From Kalaharituber pfeilii (lineage: Eukaryota > Ascomycota > Pezizomycetes > Pezizales > Pezizaceae): a DNA stretch of 64,000 bases. The stretch is from assembly GCA_015179045.1 (NCBI GenBank), contig WHUZ01000021.1, forward strand, positions 434,001 to 498,000. Direction: 5' to 3'. The notes beneath the pieces are model-generated. The model was not told the origin of the DNA. It worked only from the letters and a program-made list of their open reading frames with translations, and searched no databases. This document shows, piece after piece, positions 1-10,642 of this stretch (position 1 is the stretch's first letter; every line of letters begins with the position of its first letter). Both the position numbers and the translations under genes were made by a program.

Positions 1-1891
1 GGAGCAGCCGAAACTTGCGGTATTCACGGTCGTCCCGCAGCACCCTGTGCCGCCCGGGGACGAGTTGAAGAAGCGGAGGCTGAAGACGAAGAATAAGAAG
101 GGCATCAGGGTCTCCGCGAGGGTCGCATACGTGCTGCACGAGCTGGGGCTGATTGATCTGGATGACCCGAAGGCGGTGAGGTTGACGAGGTGGGTGGAGT
201 ACCATGATCATATTCGGAGGTATACGGAGACGGACCCGGCGACGGGCGGGGCGAGCGCGCTGCTGGGGACGATTGTGGCGATGGGGATGGCGGGCGGAGT
301 GGATTTTGATAGGAATTTGTTTTTTGGAGTGGGTGAGAGGAACGAGGAGGAGAAGGAGAGAAGTAGAGGCGCGGTGGTGGAGGCGGGGGAGAAGGAGGTT
401 TCGAACGTCGAGCTGGCAGATGTGCCGAGCGAGGGTGGCGAGGCTGCGGCTGAGCAAGGGAAGAAAACTTCACTCTCTGATATTGCGTCTCAGAATCACA
501 CTCTTGCGAGTGCACGCTCAGCTGTGAAGCCCATCTCAACAATCATCTCCGCGGGTCTAAAGTCCCCGATCGACTTCTCGCTGTCCCTGTCCCGCGGGTT
601 CCACAACCTCCCCACCATGTTCCACGACGACACCGTGCGTCCGCTCCCGCCCGTGCACTCCTCCATCAAAGGCATCGGCTCGGGCGTCTCCGTCGCAACA
701 AAGCAGCTCGTGGAGGGCATCTACGATGGGGTCACGGGGCTGTATTCGCAGCCTGTGAAAGGGATGAAGGAGGAAGGAGTTGCGGGTCTTGTCAAGGGGT
801 TCGGAAAGGGGATTGGTGGTGTGGTGGCAAAGCCAGCTGCGGGGGGGTTCGGGGTCATGGGGTATCTTGGGCTCGGGGTGGTGAGGGAGATGGAGAGGTT
901 GACGGGGGTGGTGGAGAAGGGCAGGAGATGGGAGGTGGAGGTGAGGGTGGGGAGAGTGGCGGAGGGGCGGAAGGAGGCGGGGTTGTGGGGGCCGGAGGAG
1001 AGGAGGGAGGTGGAAAGAGTGTGGAAGGAGATGGCGGGAGAGTATTTGAGGAACGACATGGAAGGGAGAGAGGAGAAGGTGAAGGAGCAGGCCACTTGGA
1101 GTACAAGTACTACGACTACGGGGGAGAGACCGGGGCTCAAGACACACTGTACGGGTTCCCAGTCCAGCTCATCGCGGGCAGCGTCCTTGCTCGAACACTT
1201 TAGGAAACGGAAGGCCAAGTCCTCCGCCTCACCAGCAACAGCAGAGCGCTCGTTGCATCATTCTCGCTACGAGACCCCGTCCGGACTTGATATTGCCGAG
1301 TTGTCGGCCCACCGGCTGTCATCGGACCATCCGCAGTCGAGTAAATTCGAAACCGACCTCGGCGCCGCTGCTGCATTTGCTAGTTCTAGTTCCTCACAGC
1401 GCCATCCGCAGGAGCATAAGTTCAGAGTGCCTCCTCCGCCGGGCGCCGTGCCGATGCCCACCCACACACTGTCGTCAATCGGGAAGGAAGGCTACGATGA
1501 CGATGACGCGCTAGCGCGGGCGATCCGGGAGTCCCTGGCGGACGCGGACGAGGACGAGGAGCAGCTACGGAGGGCGATCGAGGCGTCGCTGCGGGAGCAG
1601 GAGCAGGGGGCGCAGCATGAGGGGCAGGATATGGGGTACGTACCGTATGACGTGGATGTGGGTGGAGGAGGGGGAGGAGGAGAGAGAGGGAGTGAGAGTA
1701 TCCATACGAGGGAGGGTTATCATACGGGGGAGAGCGAGTTGGAGGAGATGGAGGACGAGGAGGATGAGGTGTTTAGGAGGGTGTTGGAGGCGAGTAGGGT
1801 GTTGGCAGAGGAGGAGGAGGAGAGGAGGAGGAAGAGGGAGATGGAGGAGTGGGAGGAGTGGGAGGGGAGGGTGGGGGATGGGGGGAAGTAG
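1..1891 (+). CDS. Sterol-glucosyltransferase-like protein, C-terminal part with UIM motifs (5' end outside window)
   Basis: The reading frame is open from the left edge (frame starting at base 2) to a TAG at 1889-1891, so this is the 3' part of a larger gene; the GTG at 47 is not a real start. Fungal UDP-glucose:sterol glucosyltransferase-like proteins carry, after the catalytic domain, a block with 'DPATGGASALLGT' and then 'SRGFHNLPTMFHDDTVRP' and 'GLVKGFGKGIGGVVAKP'; all three are seen here (about 235-275, 585-640 and 780-840). The tail has ubiquitin-interacting-type motifs: 'ALARAIRESL' near 1505-1537, 'QLRRAIEASL' near 1561-1590, and a weaker 'EVFRRVLEAS' near 1763-1794, followed by an acidic/arginine-rich coiled stretch. 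The catalytic GT-B domain would lie upstream, so enzyme activity is inferred from the family and not seen. Degenerate copies of this 3' end recur in units 2-5, which makes this the likely parent copy. Confidence 0.8.
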   Translation, partial: EQPKLAVFTVVPQHPVPPGDELKKRRLKTKNKKGIRVSARVAYVLHELGLIDLDDPKAVRLTRWVEYHDHIRRYTETDPATGGASALLGTIVAMGMAGGVDFDRNLFFGVGERNEEEKERSRGAVVEAGEKEVSNVELADVPSEGGEAAAEQGKKTSLSDIASQNHTLASARSAVKPISTIISAGLKSPIDFSLSLSRGFHNLPTMFHDDTVRPLPPVHSSIKGIGSGVSVATKQLVEGIYDGVTGLYSQPVKGMKEEGVAGLVKGFGKGIGGVVAKPAAGGFGVMGYLGLGVVREMERLTGVVEKGRRWEVEVRVGRVAEGRKEAGLWGPEERREVERVWKEMAGEYLRNDMEGREEKVKEQATWSTSTTTTGERPGLKTHCTGSQSSSSRAASLLEHFRKRKAKSSASPATAERSLHHSRYETPSGLDIAELSAHRLSSDHPQSSKFETDLGAAAAFASSSSSQRHPQEHKFRVPPPPGAVPMPTHTLSSIGKEGYDDDDALARAIRESLADADEDEEQLRRAIEASLREQEQGAQHEGQDMGYVPYDVDVGGGGGGGERGSESIHTREGYHTGESELEEMEDEEDEVFRRVLEASRVLAEEEEERRRKREMEEWEEWEGRVGDGGK

Positions 1892-2039
1892 GGGAGGGGT
1901 AGATGGGTGACATAGCGTGCATGGGTAGGTGGGGGATTATGGTTATGGTTTAAGTTACCCTGAATTTTTAAAATTTGGTGGAGGAGGGGGGAGGGGGTTT
2001 TTTGTTATGTATATTCGTAATAAGGAAATGGAATGTATT

Positions 2040-2040
<1 letters not shown>

Positions 2041-2103
<63 letters not shown>
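2041..2103 (+). repeat. (TCA)21 microsatellite
   Basis: 21 perfect TCA units. The same locus has a long CAT array in unit 4 (about 37680-37734) but only a few units in unit 2 (about 14803) and unit 5 (about 58115), so array length differs strongly between paralogous copies. Confidence 0.95.
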
Positions 2104-2104
<1 letters not shown>

Positions 2105-5100
2105 TCATTTCATTTCATTTCATTCCACATCTTTCTTTCTTTCTCTCTTTAAAGAAAATTAAACCTACGCATTTTTCAAAGTATATATATATATATATTT
2201 TTTTTCGTTTTTTTTTTTGGTTTTATTCCTCCGCATTCCTGTTTCGCATGGTATGGTACTTTTATGTTATGTAACATTTTGGGACCTTGGGGTGGTTGAG
2301 TGTAGCTTTGTGGTTCATGAGGGGATGAGGGGATGGGTGACGGTGTGGTTGATGTCTGCTGGGGAGGGTGGGGGGGGAAGGATAGATAGTGTGTATGTTG
2401 AGTGATCCTCGAGCCATGCTGCTGCATGGAGCGTTGATGTTTCTCCCTGAAGGTTTGGAGACGGAGGGGATGGATGCCAACAGGTTTTATGATGGCAAAA
2501 AAACTCGGAATCCGTTTTCTATGAAAAAGATATACTTGATACGAAAAAAAAAATAAAGGGAAGGGTTTTTTTGGGTCTAAGTGTTGTGTGAGGATATGGA
2601 GTTTTTGTGGAGACTACGTATAGGGAAAAAGAAAAGAGAAGAGGTTTTTTTTTTGGGGGAGGGGGTCTGGGATTGGATGATGTTTAGATGTGAGTTAGGC
2701 GAGTGAGTTGCTAGTGTGTGAAGTGGGTGGGGAGGTGAAGAAATATATTTTTTTTTTTTTTTTTTTGAGATGTATGGATGGGATTTTGTGGGGTGAGTTG
2801 GGTTGGTGTTGTTTGGGGGTGTTGGAGGTGGTGGGGTTAGAGTGGGATGGCTTTTTAGAAGAAAAATATAGAGTTTTTCTTGTTGTGGGTGTGTAGATGT
2901 AAGGTTTGATAAAGATTATGTAATATGTATGTATAGGAGAAGAAAGAGAAAGGAAGGTTGGAGGGTTTAGATAGTGTGGAAATGTATGTGAGTACTGGTA
3001 TATATAGGTAGTAGACGTTACGGGCGTGAGGGGGCTAGGCTCCGGTGGGTACGGGATGTTACGGCTGCGGAGGTGGATGTGCTGCGGGTACGGAGGTGTA
3101 TGTACGGCGGACCCGGGCGTAATAAGGAAACGATAGGTTTCAGAGTTATAGAGAAACTTAGAACACCGCTTGTGTCTTGATTGTGCTATCGCCTGTGCTG
3201 AAATAGACTGAGTGCAATCATATATGACTAGTCAGGCAAATAAAGAAATGACGATCCCTTATCAATGCCAATAAACGTAACGCAAAAGTAGTACAGACGC
3301 AAGATAGTAACATGTACTAATACGGAGTACATGTGCGCATATTAGCTTCGTTAACCGAGTGCCAGGTATAAAGGCCTTGCAACATACACATCCTTAGCAC
3401 TACCCTATTCGGAAGACAACGAATCCTCTGCCAAGCCTAACGGGTGATCAAGCAGCATTGGGGGTTCAGGGTAAGTGTTCCCCTTACCGGTATCGGGTAA
3501 GTCTCACCATAGCCGTAACAGTAGAGAGATAAAAAAAAAAGTTTTTTGATATATGTATGGGAACGAATGAATAGTATCTTTGAAGCTACTTGCTGATGTT
3601 TCTCTGAGGTCTTAGAGATAGTGATAATAGAGTTTTAGAGTGGTTTAAGTTGGGATGGTTTCTAGAAAAAGAGGGGAAAAAAAAAAAAAAAAAAAGATGT
3701 AGAGTTTTTTTGTTCTAAGTGTGTAGATTATGGGGTTTTAGAGAAAACTGTGTTATGTGTTACGGGCTCGCCGCAGGGATGTACGCGCGCATATGCAATA
3801 CGACAGCCGGAAAAGCGTCGCGGTCACATACTAGTAAAATGAGTGCTATATGAGCTACGCAGGGGGACTCGCTAGTCAAGTGTCTTTTTTTTTTTTTTTT
3901 TTTTTTTTTTTTGGCCTGGCGGATGGTAACTCTCTATGTTTAACCACCTCCGCTGCAGTATATGATAGGGGAAAGGAAAAGAAAACGGTGTTGGAGGAGG
4001 GGGGGGGGGGGTGGTAGCGGGATGGTATTTAGATATGAGTAAGTGCCAGTATGTACAAGGTAGTAGAGAGATAAAAGAAAATATTTTTTGAGATATATGG
4101 GAAAGAATGGTATCTTTTAGGTGACTTGCTAATAGTTCATTCCGGGGGGGGTCTTTGAGATTGATGATGATGATGATAGGATTTTAGAATGGTGTAAGTT
4201 GAGATGGTTTTTGCAGAAAAGGGAAAAGGAAAAGGGGAAAAAAAAAAAAAGAAACAAACAAACAAATAGAGTTTTTTTGGTTGTAATTTCGTGAATTATG
4301 ATAGTTATTTTTATGTAAAAAAAAAATACGTATGCGGGGAGGGAGGGGAGGGGGAGGGGGGGGGAATGAAGGATTTCGGGGGGGGTTCTAGATATTTATG
4401 CAATATATTGATTGATTTTTGTATATATAAGAAAGAGTTCATTTGATTTTTAAGGTTTCTGCTTTCTATGGAATCTTTAAGAAAAAACCTTTTGCTTCTT
4501 TGGATTTTCTGGTCAGGTAACGGAAAAATCAGTGGGTCAGGTGAGACATAAGCTGGCGGGAAAAAAAGAGAATCACGTTATGTATCTGCAAGTACATGCG
4601 AGATCGTTTGATGAGGATAAAGTGTAGAAACGATAGATGGCCCGCTCTTGTCGCTGCAAGCCCCCACCAAATAAACATCAGATACTGCACACCTCTGCAA
4701 CTGCCTCCGCTACCGTAGATTTCCCCGCACATTTTTTGGGACGGTGGGCATAAGCCTTAGGTGGGGGCGGATACTTGTTGGGGGGGTGTGGCGAGAATGG
4801 ATTAAGGGAATGGCGGGGAGGGGCAGGGGAGGGGTTGATTGTATGCTTTTGTTTTACATTTTATTTTCGTTTATTTGTTTTCCGCTTGGTTGCTGTACAT
4901 ATATATTCTTAAGTAAATCAGAATAAAGGCATCAAAAGTATCCTTGCCAGAATTTAGTTGCTAGTAACTACTTACATAGAGTTAATCTCATGAATTATCG
5001 AATCTTTAAATGCCCCATCCTTCCCTTAGCTCTTTTTGTGGCGCGTTTGGCCTTGACGCTCATTAGCCAACATGAATTAGCTTGCAAGTTCGTCCCAAGT

Positions 5101-6587
5101 TTGCAGAAGTGCAGGAAAGCATGCAGAGCGTTATTTTTCTCTCCATCGCATGATTGATTTTGTCACAAATCAGCGACGCATGACGGAAGAGGGAGGTTGA
5201 ATGGATCGATCGGGCTCTAGGAACACTGAACTGATTCTCGATCTGTTATAGGTTTCTATGATGTAGTAAAAATTTGATAATAGTCAATGATGATAGCGTT
5301 GAGAGTATGTGTTCCTGGGACGCCTTTCCTTATGTGGCATTGACCCCGCATGTAACATGACGCTCCATGGCTTTACTCATGTTGTAGGTTACGCATTTGA
5401 CGCCATGTGCATGTATGCCGATCTATCGTATGTAGTTCCGATCACTGACCAGCAATATCGAACTCTTGTAATATTTAGCTGTAACCAACTGTACTACCCA
5501 CATTGTTCACTGGCAGCCTCACGCATCTCTCCAGAAGCATCCCCATCTCTGTCTCGGAAGTCCTTGAAACTACTATGAGTTCTCTAATAGTTAGTAAACC
5601 ACAAATAAGTCTATCTATCACATGCCAGTCTACTATCTTGTATCAAATTAGCTACAATCTTACTTGCTAGCATGCTGCACAACACCATGTCTAGCCAGTA
5701 AAGGAAGACAAACAAATTGCAGCTAGAGAGTTTTTTTTCTGTTTTTTAAAAAAAGAAACTACCGTTATAAGTCATGGGTTCATGTGTTCTATTTCCTCTT
5801 GTTGGAAGCAACTGCCTTATGCAAATATCACTGTACTTCATGAATCCATGTACGTACAGTAGTTTCGGTTAATGATTTCTGTGGTTTTACGTGCATGTTG
5901 TAATAGCATGCAAGTGTCAATTCGTTGGTAGGTTTTACAGGCGACACAAGCAGGCTTCACCTAGACGGGGAGCTGAGTCCTCAGTTGAATGAGTTGAAGA
6001 TGTTGTCCAGCGTCTTTCTCGATAGGATGGATCTAAATCCTATTCCTATTTGTTTTTGTTTTTCATGCAAAATTCACTACTACCCGACGGCCTTGTTCGT
6101 GGTTAGCAAATGATCCGGCTCACGGTTAACTGGTTGCGACAGAGCTCTGCGAGCAGTAGTGGCAGGCCCTTTTATCAACTACTGTGGGCCGTATACCCAG
6201 TACTGTAGCTGAACTATGCGAACGTGACATCACTGTACAGCCTCCGCTAAGTATGAGTTTTGAACTGATAGAATAATCAACATCTCTACAGCCAGCTGCT
6301 GCAGCTCCAATTCGCATGCTGCTATCTGCCTGCTAGTCTCTTTGCAATTAATACTGCAACCTTCAGCCTTGTGATATTTTTAGTGCTGATGTAGCACTGG
6401 CAAAAACTGAAACAATAGGCTGACGAGCTACTCCATTGGACAAAGTAGTAGATTCGACGAGACAATAGACAGTAGTTGACTTGGTAATGGATAGTAGAGT
6501 TACCCAGCCGATCTGCAAAGCATACAATTTCACGAGAGCTCAGCTACTAGTCTGATGGGGTTATCTTTACCGGGTTGAGATTCACAA

Positions 6588-6597
6588 CAGATAAATA
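6588..6597 (+). promoter_or_regulatory. Possible TATA-like element of ANK gene 1
   Basis: 'CAGATAAATA' lies about 150 bp before the ATG. It aligns with a true TATAAAA at 30808-30814 before ANK gene 3, where the surrounding sequence is otherwise diverged. The same variant is present at 21265-21274 in unit 2. Position and alignment are the only evidence. Confidence 0.25.
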
Positions 6598-6738
6598 CTG
6601 TTGAGGAATTGCTTCACAATCGTCTAACCTCCCCATTTCTATCACTGAGTCTCATAAATTCATTCCTGAGTTGAGTTACATTTCTGCCATCAGAATCCAC
6701 TTAAGTATTCTCTGCATCCAACAACTATACCAAAAGCA

Positions 6739-9700
6739 ATGTCCGACCCACTATCCATAGCTGCATCAATCGCTGGCCTCGTTGCGATCTCAGGACAAAT
6801 TTTAAGTTTGCTGAAGGACCTCTATGATTTTCGGGCTCGAGCCAAGCAGGCGCCAGAATCCATCAAATGCCTAATGGATGAAATGAACGATATGAATGCC
6901 ATATTCTGTCAGGTTCAGCTGTTTATTGAGGGGAGAACCAAGATCCCAAACCAGAATGGATTGAAAATGTTGTCTATTCAGCACCTTCTTGCGACTTTGG
7001 CTGGATGTGTTTTGGTCACTACTAACCTGGACAAGTTTTTGAATGAAGTTCTGGGGGTTAGTGATCCTAGAAGTAGACAACCTCCAGAAAACAAAGTAGG
7101 CCTTTTCGAGAGGATTAAATGGGCACTGTGGAAGGAAGAAGAGGTTGTGGCCTTCATTGAGGACCTACAACGACATAAGCTAAGTTTGAACTTGATGTTA
7201 GGAATCATTCAATGGTAACTTGAAAGGCCTACTCTATTAACTTTGAGAGATTGAAAGAACTAATCTTTTGTACAGCCATACTGCAGCAGAGGCTTCTGAA
7301 AGCCTTGGGCAATTGCATGAAGCAGTTAGTCAGATTTTAGATTCCAACAATACGATTTCACATCAGTTGCGAGGCCTTGTCAGCCGGCACGAAGACCTTC
7401 TCAGTCGTCATGAAGAACTTGTCGGCCGTCATGAAGCTCCGAAAAGTGTAATCGAGTCTGCGACAGGTCATATCCATTCCCAGGCTGCAAAGATAGTACC
7501 CACAATAGATGATGTCAACACACCATTATCTACCATAAAAGAGGACCAGACCTCCAATGACAATGATGATGCTGCATCAATCAGAACTACAGCAACATCA
7601 CATAGCATATCCTTACGATCTATACGATCCATACGATTTAAACGACCATCATTTATAGATGAATTGAAAGGTTCAAGGCCCTACAAACGACTCCAGAAGC
7701 GGGGCGGCCTGTACAAGAATTCTGCCTCCACATTCTCTAGAAGTAGCTCTACAAGAGGGTGCAGCTGGTCGATGCTTTCGAGCATGAGCTTGGGTGATCT
7801 CTCAATTTCAGAAATCTCAGTACTTGAGCTACCTATTTGCCTTTCTGATATCTGGAACTCACAGCCCTATCAAGTTGAAGTTTCACTTCATTCAACTGCC
7901 GGTCAGCAGAGATTACGTCGACAACTGAAAGTGGAGTGGTCTTTATTGGGCCGCAAGTATATTGCTCGAACTTTACTCGCTCCAAGTTTAGGCACAGATA
8001 TAGAGAAGAGGGATTCCGAAGGCATGTCAAAACTAAATTCTGCAGCTGCAAATGGGCATGTTAGGATGGTAAAACTGCTGTTGGATGATGGCCGGATTGA
8101 CGTCAATATGGCCAACAACAATGGCTGGACACCACTGAACAATGCAGCTAACAATGGACACGACAAAGTTGTGGAGCTGCTACTGGCAGACAGCAGGGTT
8201 GATGTCAATATAGCTAACGAAAATGACTGGACACCACTGAACAGTGCAGCTCAAAATGGGCACGACAAGGTGGTGGAGCTGCTGCTGGCAGACACCAGGG
8301 TCGATGTCAATACGGCTAATGAAAATGGCTACACACCATTAAACAGCACAGCAGATGAAGGGCACGACAAGGTGGTGGAGCTGCTGCTGGCAGACAGCAG
8401 GGTTAATATTAATATGCCTGACAACGAAGGGTGGACACCACTAAACTGTGCAGCTAACAAAGGGCATGAGAAGGTGGTGGAGCTGCTGCTGGCAGACAGC
8501 AGGGTTGATGTTAATATGGCTAGCAAACAAGGTTCGACACCATTGAAAAGAGAAGCTATTAATTGGCGCAACAAGATGGTGGACCTGCTGCTGGCAGACA
8601 GCAGGCATGATGTCAATACGGCTAGCAAAGAAGGTTGGACACCATTGAGTGCTGCAGCTGGTAAGGGGCATGGGAAGGTGGTGGAGCTGCTCCTGGCAGA
8701 TAGCAGGGTTGATGTCAATACGGCTAGCAAAGAAGGTTGGACACCATTGAGTGCTGCAGCTGGTAACGGGCATGGGAAGGTGGTGGAGCTGCTGCTGGCA
8801 GACAACAGGGTTGACGTTAATATGGCTAGTGAAGGTTGGACACCATTGGGAAGTGCAGCTAGCAATGGGCATGACAAGGTGGTGGAGCTGCTACTGGCAG
8901 ACAGCAGGGTTGACGTTAATATGGCTAGCAAAGAAGGTTGGACACCATTGAGTGTTGCAGCTAACAACGGGTATGAAAAGGTGGTGGAGCTGCTGCTGGC
9001 AGACAGCAGGGTTGATATCAATACGGCTGGAAAAGAAGGTTGGACACCATTGAGTGCTGCAGCTGGTAACGGGCATGGGAAGGTGGTGGAGCTGCTGCTG
9101 GCAGACAGCAGGGTTGACGTTAATATGGCTAGTGAAGGTTGGACACCATTGGAAAGTGCAGCTAGCAATGGGCATGACAAGGTGGTGGAGCTGCTACTGG
9201 CAGACAGCAGGGTTGACGTTAATATGGCTAGCAAAGAAGGTTGGACACCATTGAGTGTTGCAGCTAACGACGGGTATGAAAATGTGGTGGAGCTGCTGCT
9301 GGCAGACAGCAGGGTTGATATCAATACGGCTGGCAAAGAAGGTTGGACACCATTGAGTGCTGCAGCTGGTTACGGGCATGGGAAGGTGGTGGAGCTGCTG
9401 CTGGCAGACAGCAGGGTTGATGTCAATACGGCTAGCAAAGAAGGTTGGACACCATTGAGTGCTGCAGCTGGTAACGGGCATGGGAAGGTGGTGGAGCTGC
9501 TGCTGGCAGACAACAGGGTTGACGTTAATATGGCTAGTGAAGGTTGGACATCATTGGGAAGTGCAGCTAGCAATGGGCATGACAAGGTGGTGGAGCTGCT
9601 GCTGGCAGACAGCAGGGTTGATGTCAATACGGCTGGCAAAGAAGGTTGGACACCATTGAGTGCTGCAGCTGGTAACGGGCATGGGAAGGTGGTGGGGCTG

Positions 9701-10642
9701 CTGCTGGCAGACAGCAGGGTTGACGTTAATATGGCTAGTGAAGGGTGGACACCACTAAACTGTGCAGCTAACAAAGGGCATGAGAAGGTGGTGGAGCTGC
9801 TGCTGGCAGACAGCAGGGTTGACGTTAATATGGCTAGCAAAGAAGGTTGGACACCATTGAGTGTTGCAGCTAACAACGGGTATGAAAATGTGGTGGAGCT
9901 GCTACTGGCAGACAGCAGGGTTGACGTTAATATGGCTAGCAAAGAAGGTTGGGCACCATTGAGTGTTGCAGCTAACAACGGGTATGAAAAGGTGGTGGAG
10001 CTGCTGCTGGCAGACAGCAGGGTTGATGTCAATACGGCTAGCAAAGAAGGTTGGACACCATTGAGTGCTGCAGCTGGTAACGGGCATGGGAAGGTGGTGG
10101 AGCTGCTGCTGGCAGACAACAGGGTTGACGTTAATATGACTAGTGAAGGTTGGACATCATTGGGAAGTGCAGCTAGCAATGGGCATGAAAAGGTGGTGGA
10201 GCTGCTGCTGGCAGACAGCAGAGTTGATGTCAATATGGCTAGTGAAGGTTGGACACCATTGAAAAGTGCAGCTAGCAATGGGCATGACAAGGTGGTGGAG
10301 CTGCTGCTGGCAGACAGCAGGGTTAATATTAATATGCCTGACAACGAAGGGTGGACACCACTAAACTGTGCAGCTAACAAAGGGCATGAGAAGGTGGTAG
10401 AGCTGCTGCTGGCAGACAGCAGGGTTGATGTCAATACGGCTAATAAAAATGGCTACACACCACTGAACAGCGCAGCTAACAATGGGCACGACAAGGTGGT
10501 AGAGCTGCTTCTCGCACACGACAAAATCGACGTAACCATTGCCAACGCTGATTCCAAGACTGCCCTGGATTTGGCCACTGACAATGGACATCACAAAATT
10601 GTGGCAATGTTACGCGCAAAGCTTGAAAATAACGAGTCTTAA
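6739..10642 (+). CDS. ANK gene 1: Helo-like N-terminal domain plus about 26 ankyrin repeats
   Basis: Two exons, 6739-7214 and 7276-10642, joined across a 61-bp GT..AG intron (7215-7275) in phase 2, give about 1280 residues; the splice makes 'IIQC' run into 'HTAAEASES'. Residues 1-158 match the fungal N-terminal domain found on STAND/NLR proteins (Helo-like; 'MSDPLSIAASIAGLVAISGQ' start, 'RIKWALWKEEE', 'HKLSLNLMLGIIQ'). A linker of about 250 residues follows, with an 'SRHEDL/SRHEEL/GRHEAP' repeat and an 'SIRSIRFKRPSF' basic motif. Ankyrin repeats run from about residue 407 to the end, mostly of the type 'GWTPLxxAAxxGHxKVVELL' in 33-34 residues. No NACHT or NB-ARC P-loop is visible. The last repeat ('SKTALDLATDNGHHKIVAML') is a conserved cap. 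Family knowledge suggests a receptor-like role in non-self recognition or programmed cell death; this is inference. It has the most repeats of the five paralogues. Confidence 0.85.
8719..10340 (+). repeat. Higher-order ankyrin repeat block in ANK gene 1
   Basis: Single ankyrin units are 99 or 102 bp. Here they are grouped: the 34+33+34-residue trio beginning near 8719 recurs at an offset of exactly 303 bp, and again at a further 405 bp (303+102), for example 'TATGGCTAGTGAAGG' at 8821, 9124 and 9529. This is the signature of repeated unequal exchange of multi-repeat blocks inside the exon. Confidence 0.85.

Larger units (their letters stand above)
1892..6738. other. Unit 1 spacer, no gene seen
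   Basis: 4.8 kb without a supportable gene. It holds a (TCA)n tract, a (TA)n tract near 2181-2198, many A/T and G homopolymers (a T-run at about 3882-3912, a G-run at about 3999-4010), and a long C-poor G/T-rich stretch (about 2200-4400). The last 800 bp (about 5900-6738) are strongly conserved before the ANK genes of units 2, 4 and 5 and probably carry the promoter. Relative to units 2, 4 and 5, unit 1 lacks a roughly 115-bp poly(T)-containing segment at about 4515. Short ORFs here are not kept open in the paralogous units. Confidence 0.6.

Noticed and set aside
47..49. GTG at 47 as the start of the first coding region
   Set aside because: The frame stays open to the left edge, GTG is not a normal nuclear fungal start, and the family has a catalytic domain upstream.
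1929..2274. ORFs with poly-Ile, poly-Ser or poly-His runs over the (TCA)n tract, also at 37563-37976
   Set aside because: Simple-sequence artefacts; the tract length changes between units.
5925..6113. 62-codon ORF upstream of ANK gene 1, with a copy at 51131-51319, and the 85-codon ORFs at 20794 and 51316
   Set aside because: They are kept open in some units only because the DNA is recently duplicated; they are broken by indels in other units (for example the extra bases near 6203).
8329..10434. Long minus-strand ORFs (335 and 354 codons) through ANK gene 1, with similar ones in genes 2-4
   Set aside because: They are the antisense reading of the repeated ankyrin codons; the serine/threonine-rich product simply mirrors the 99/102-bp repeats.
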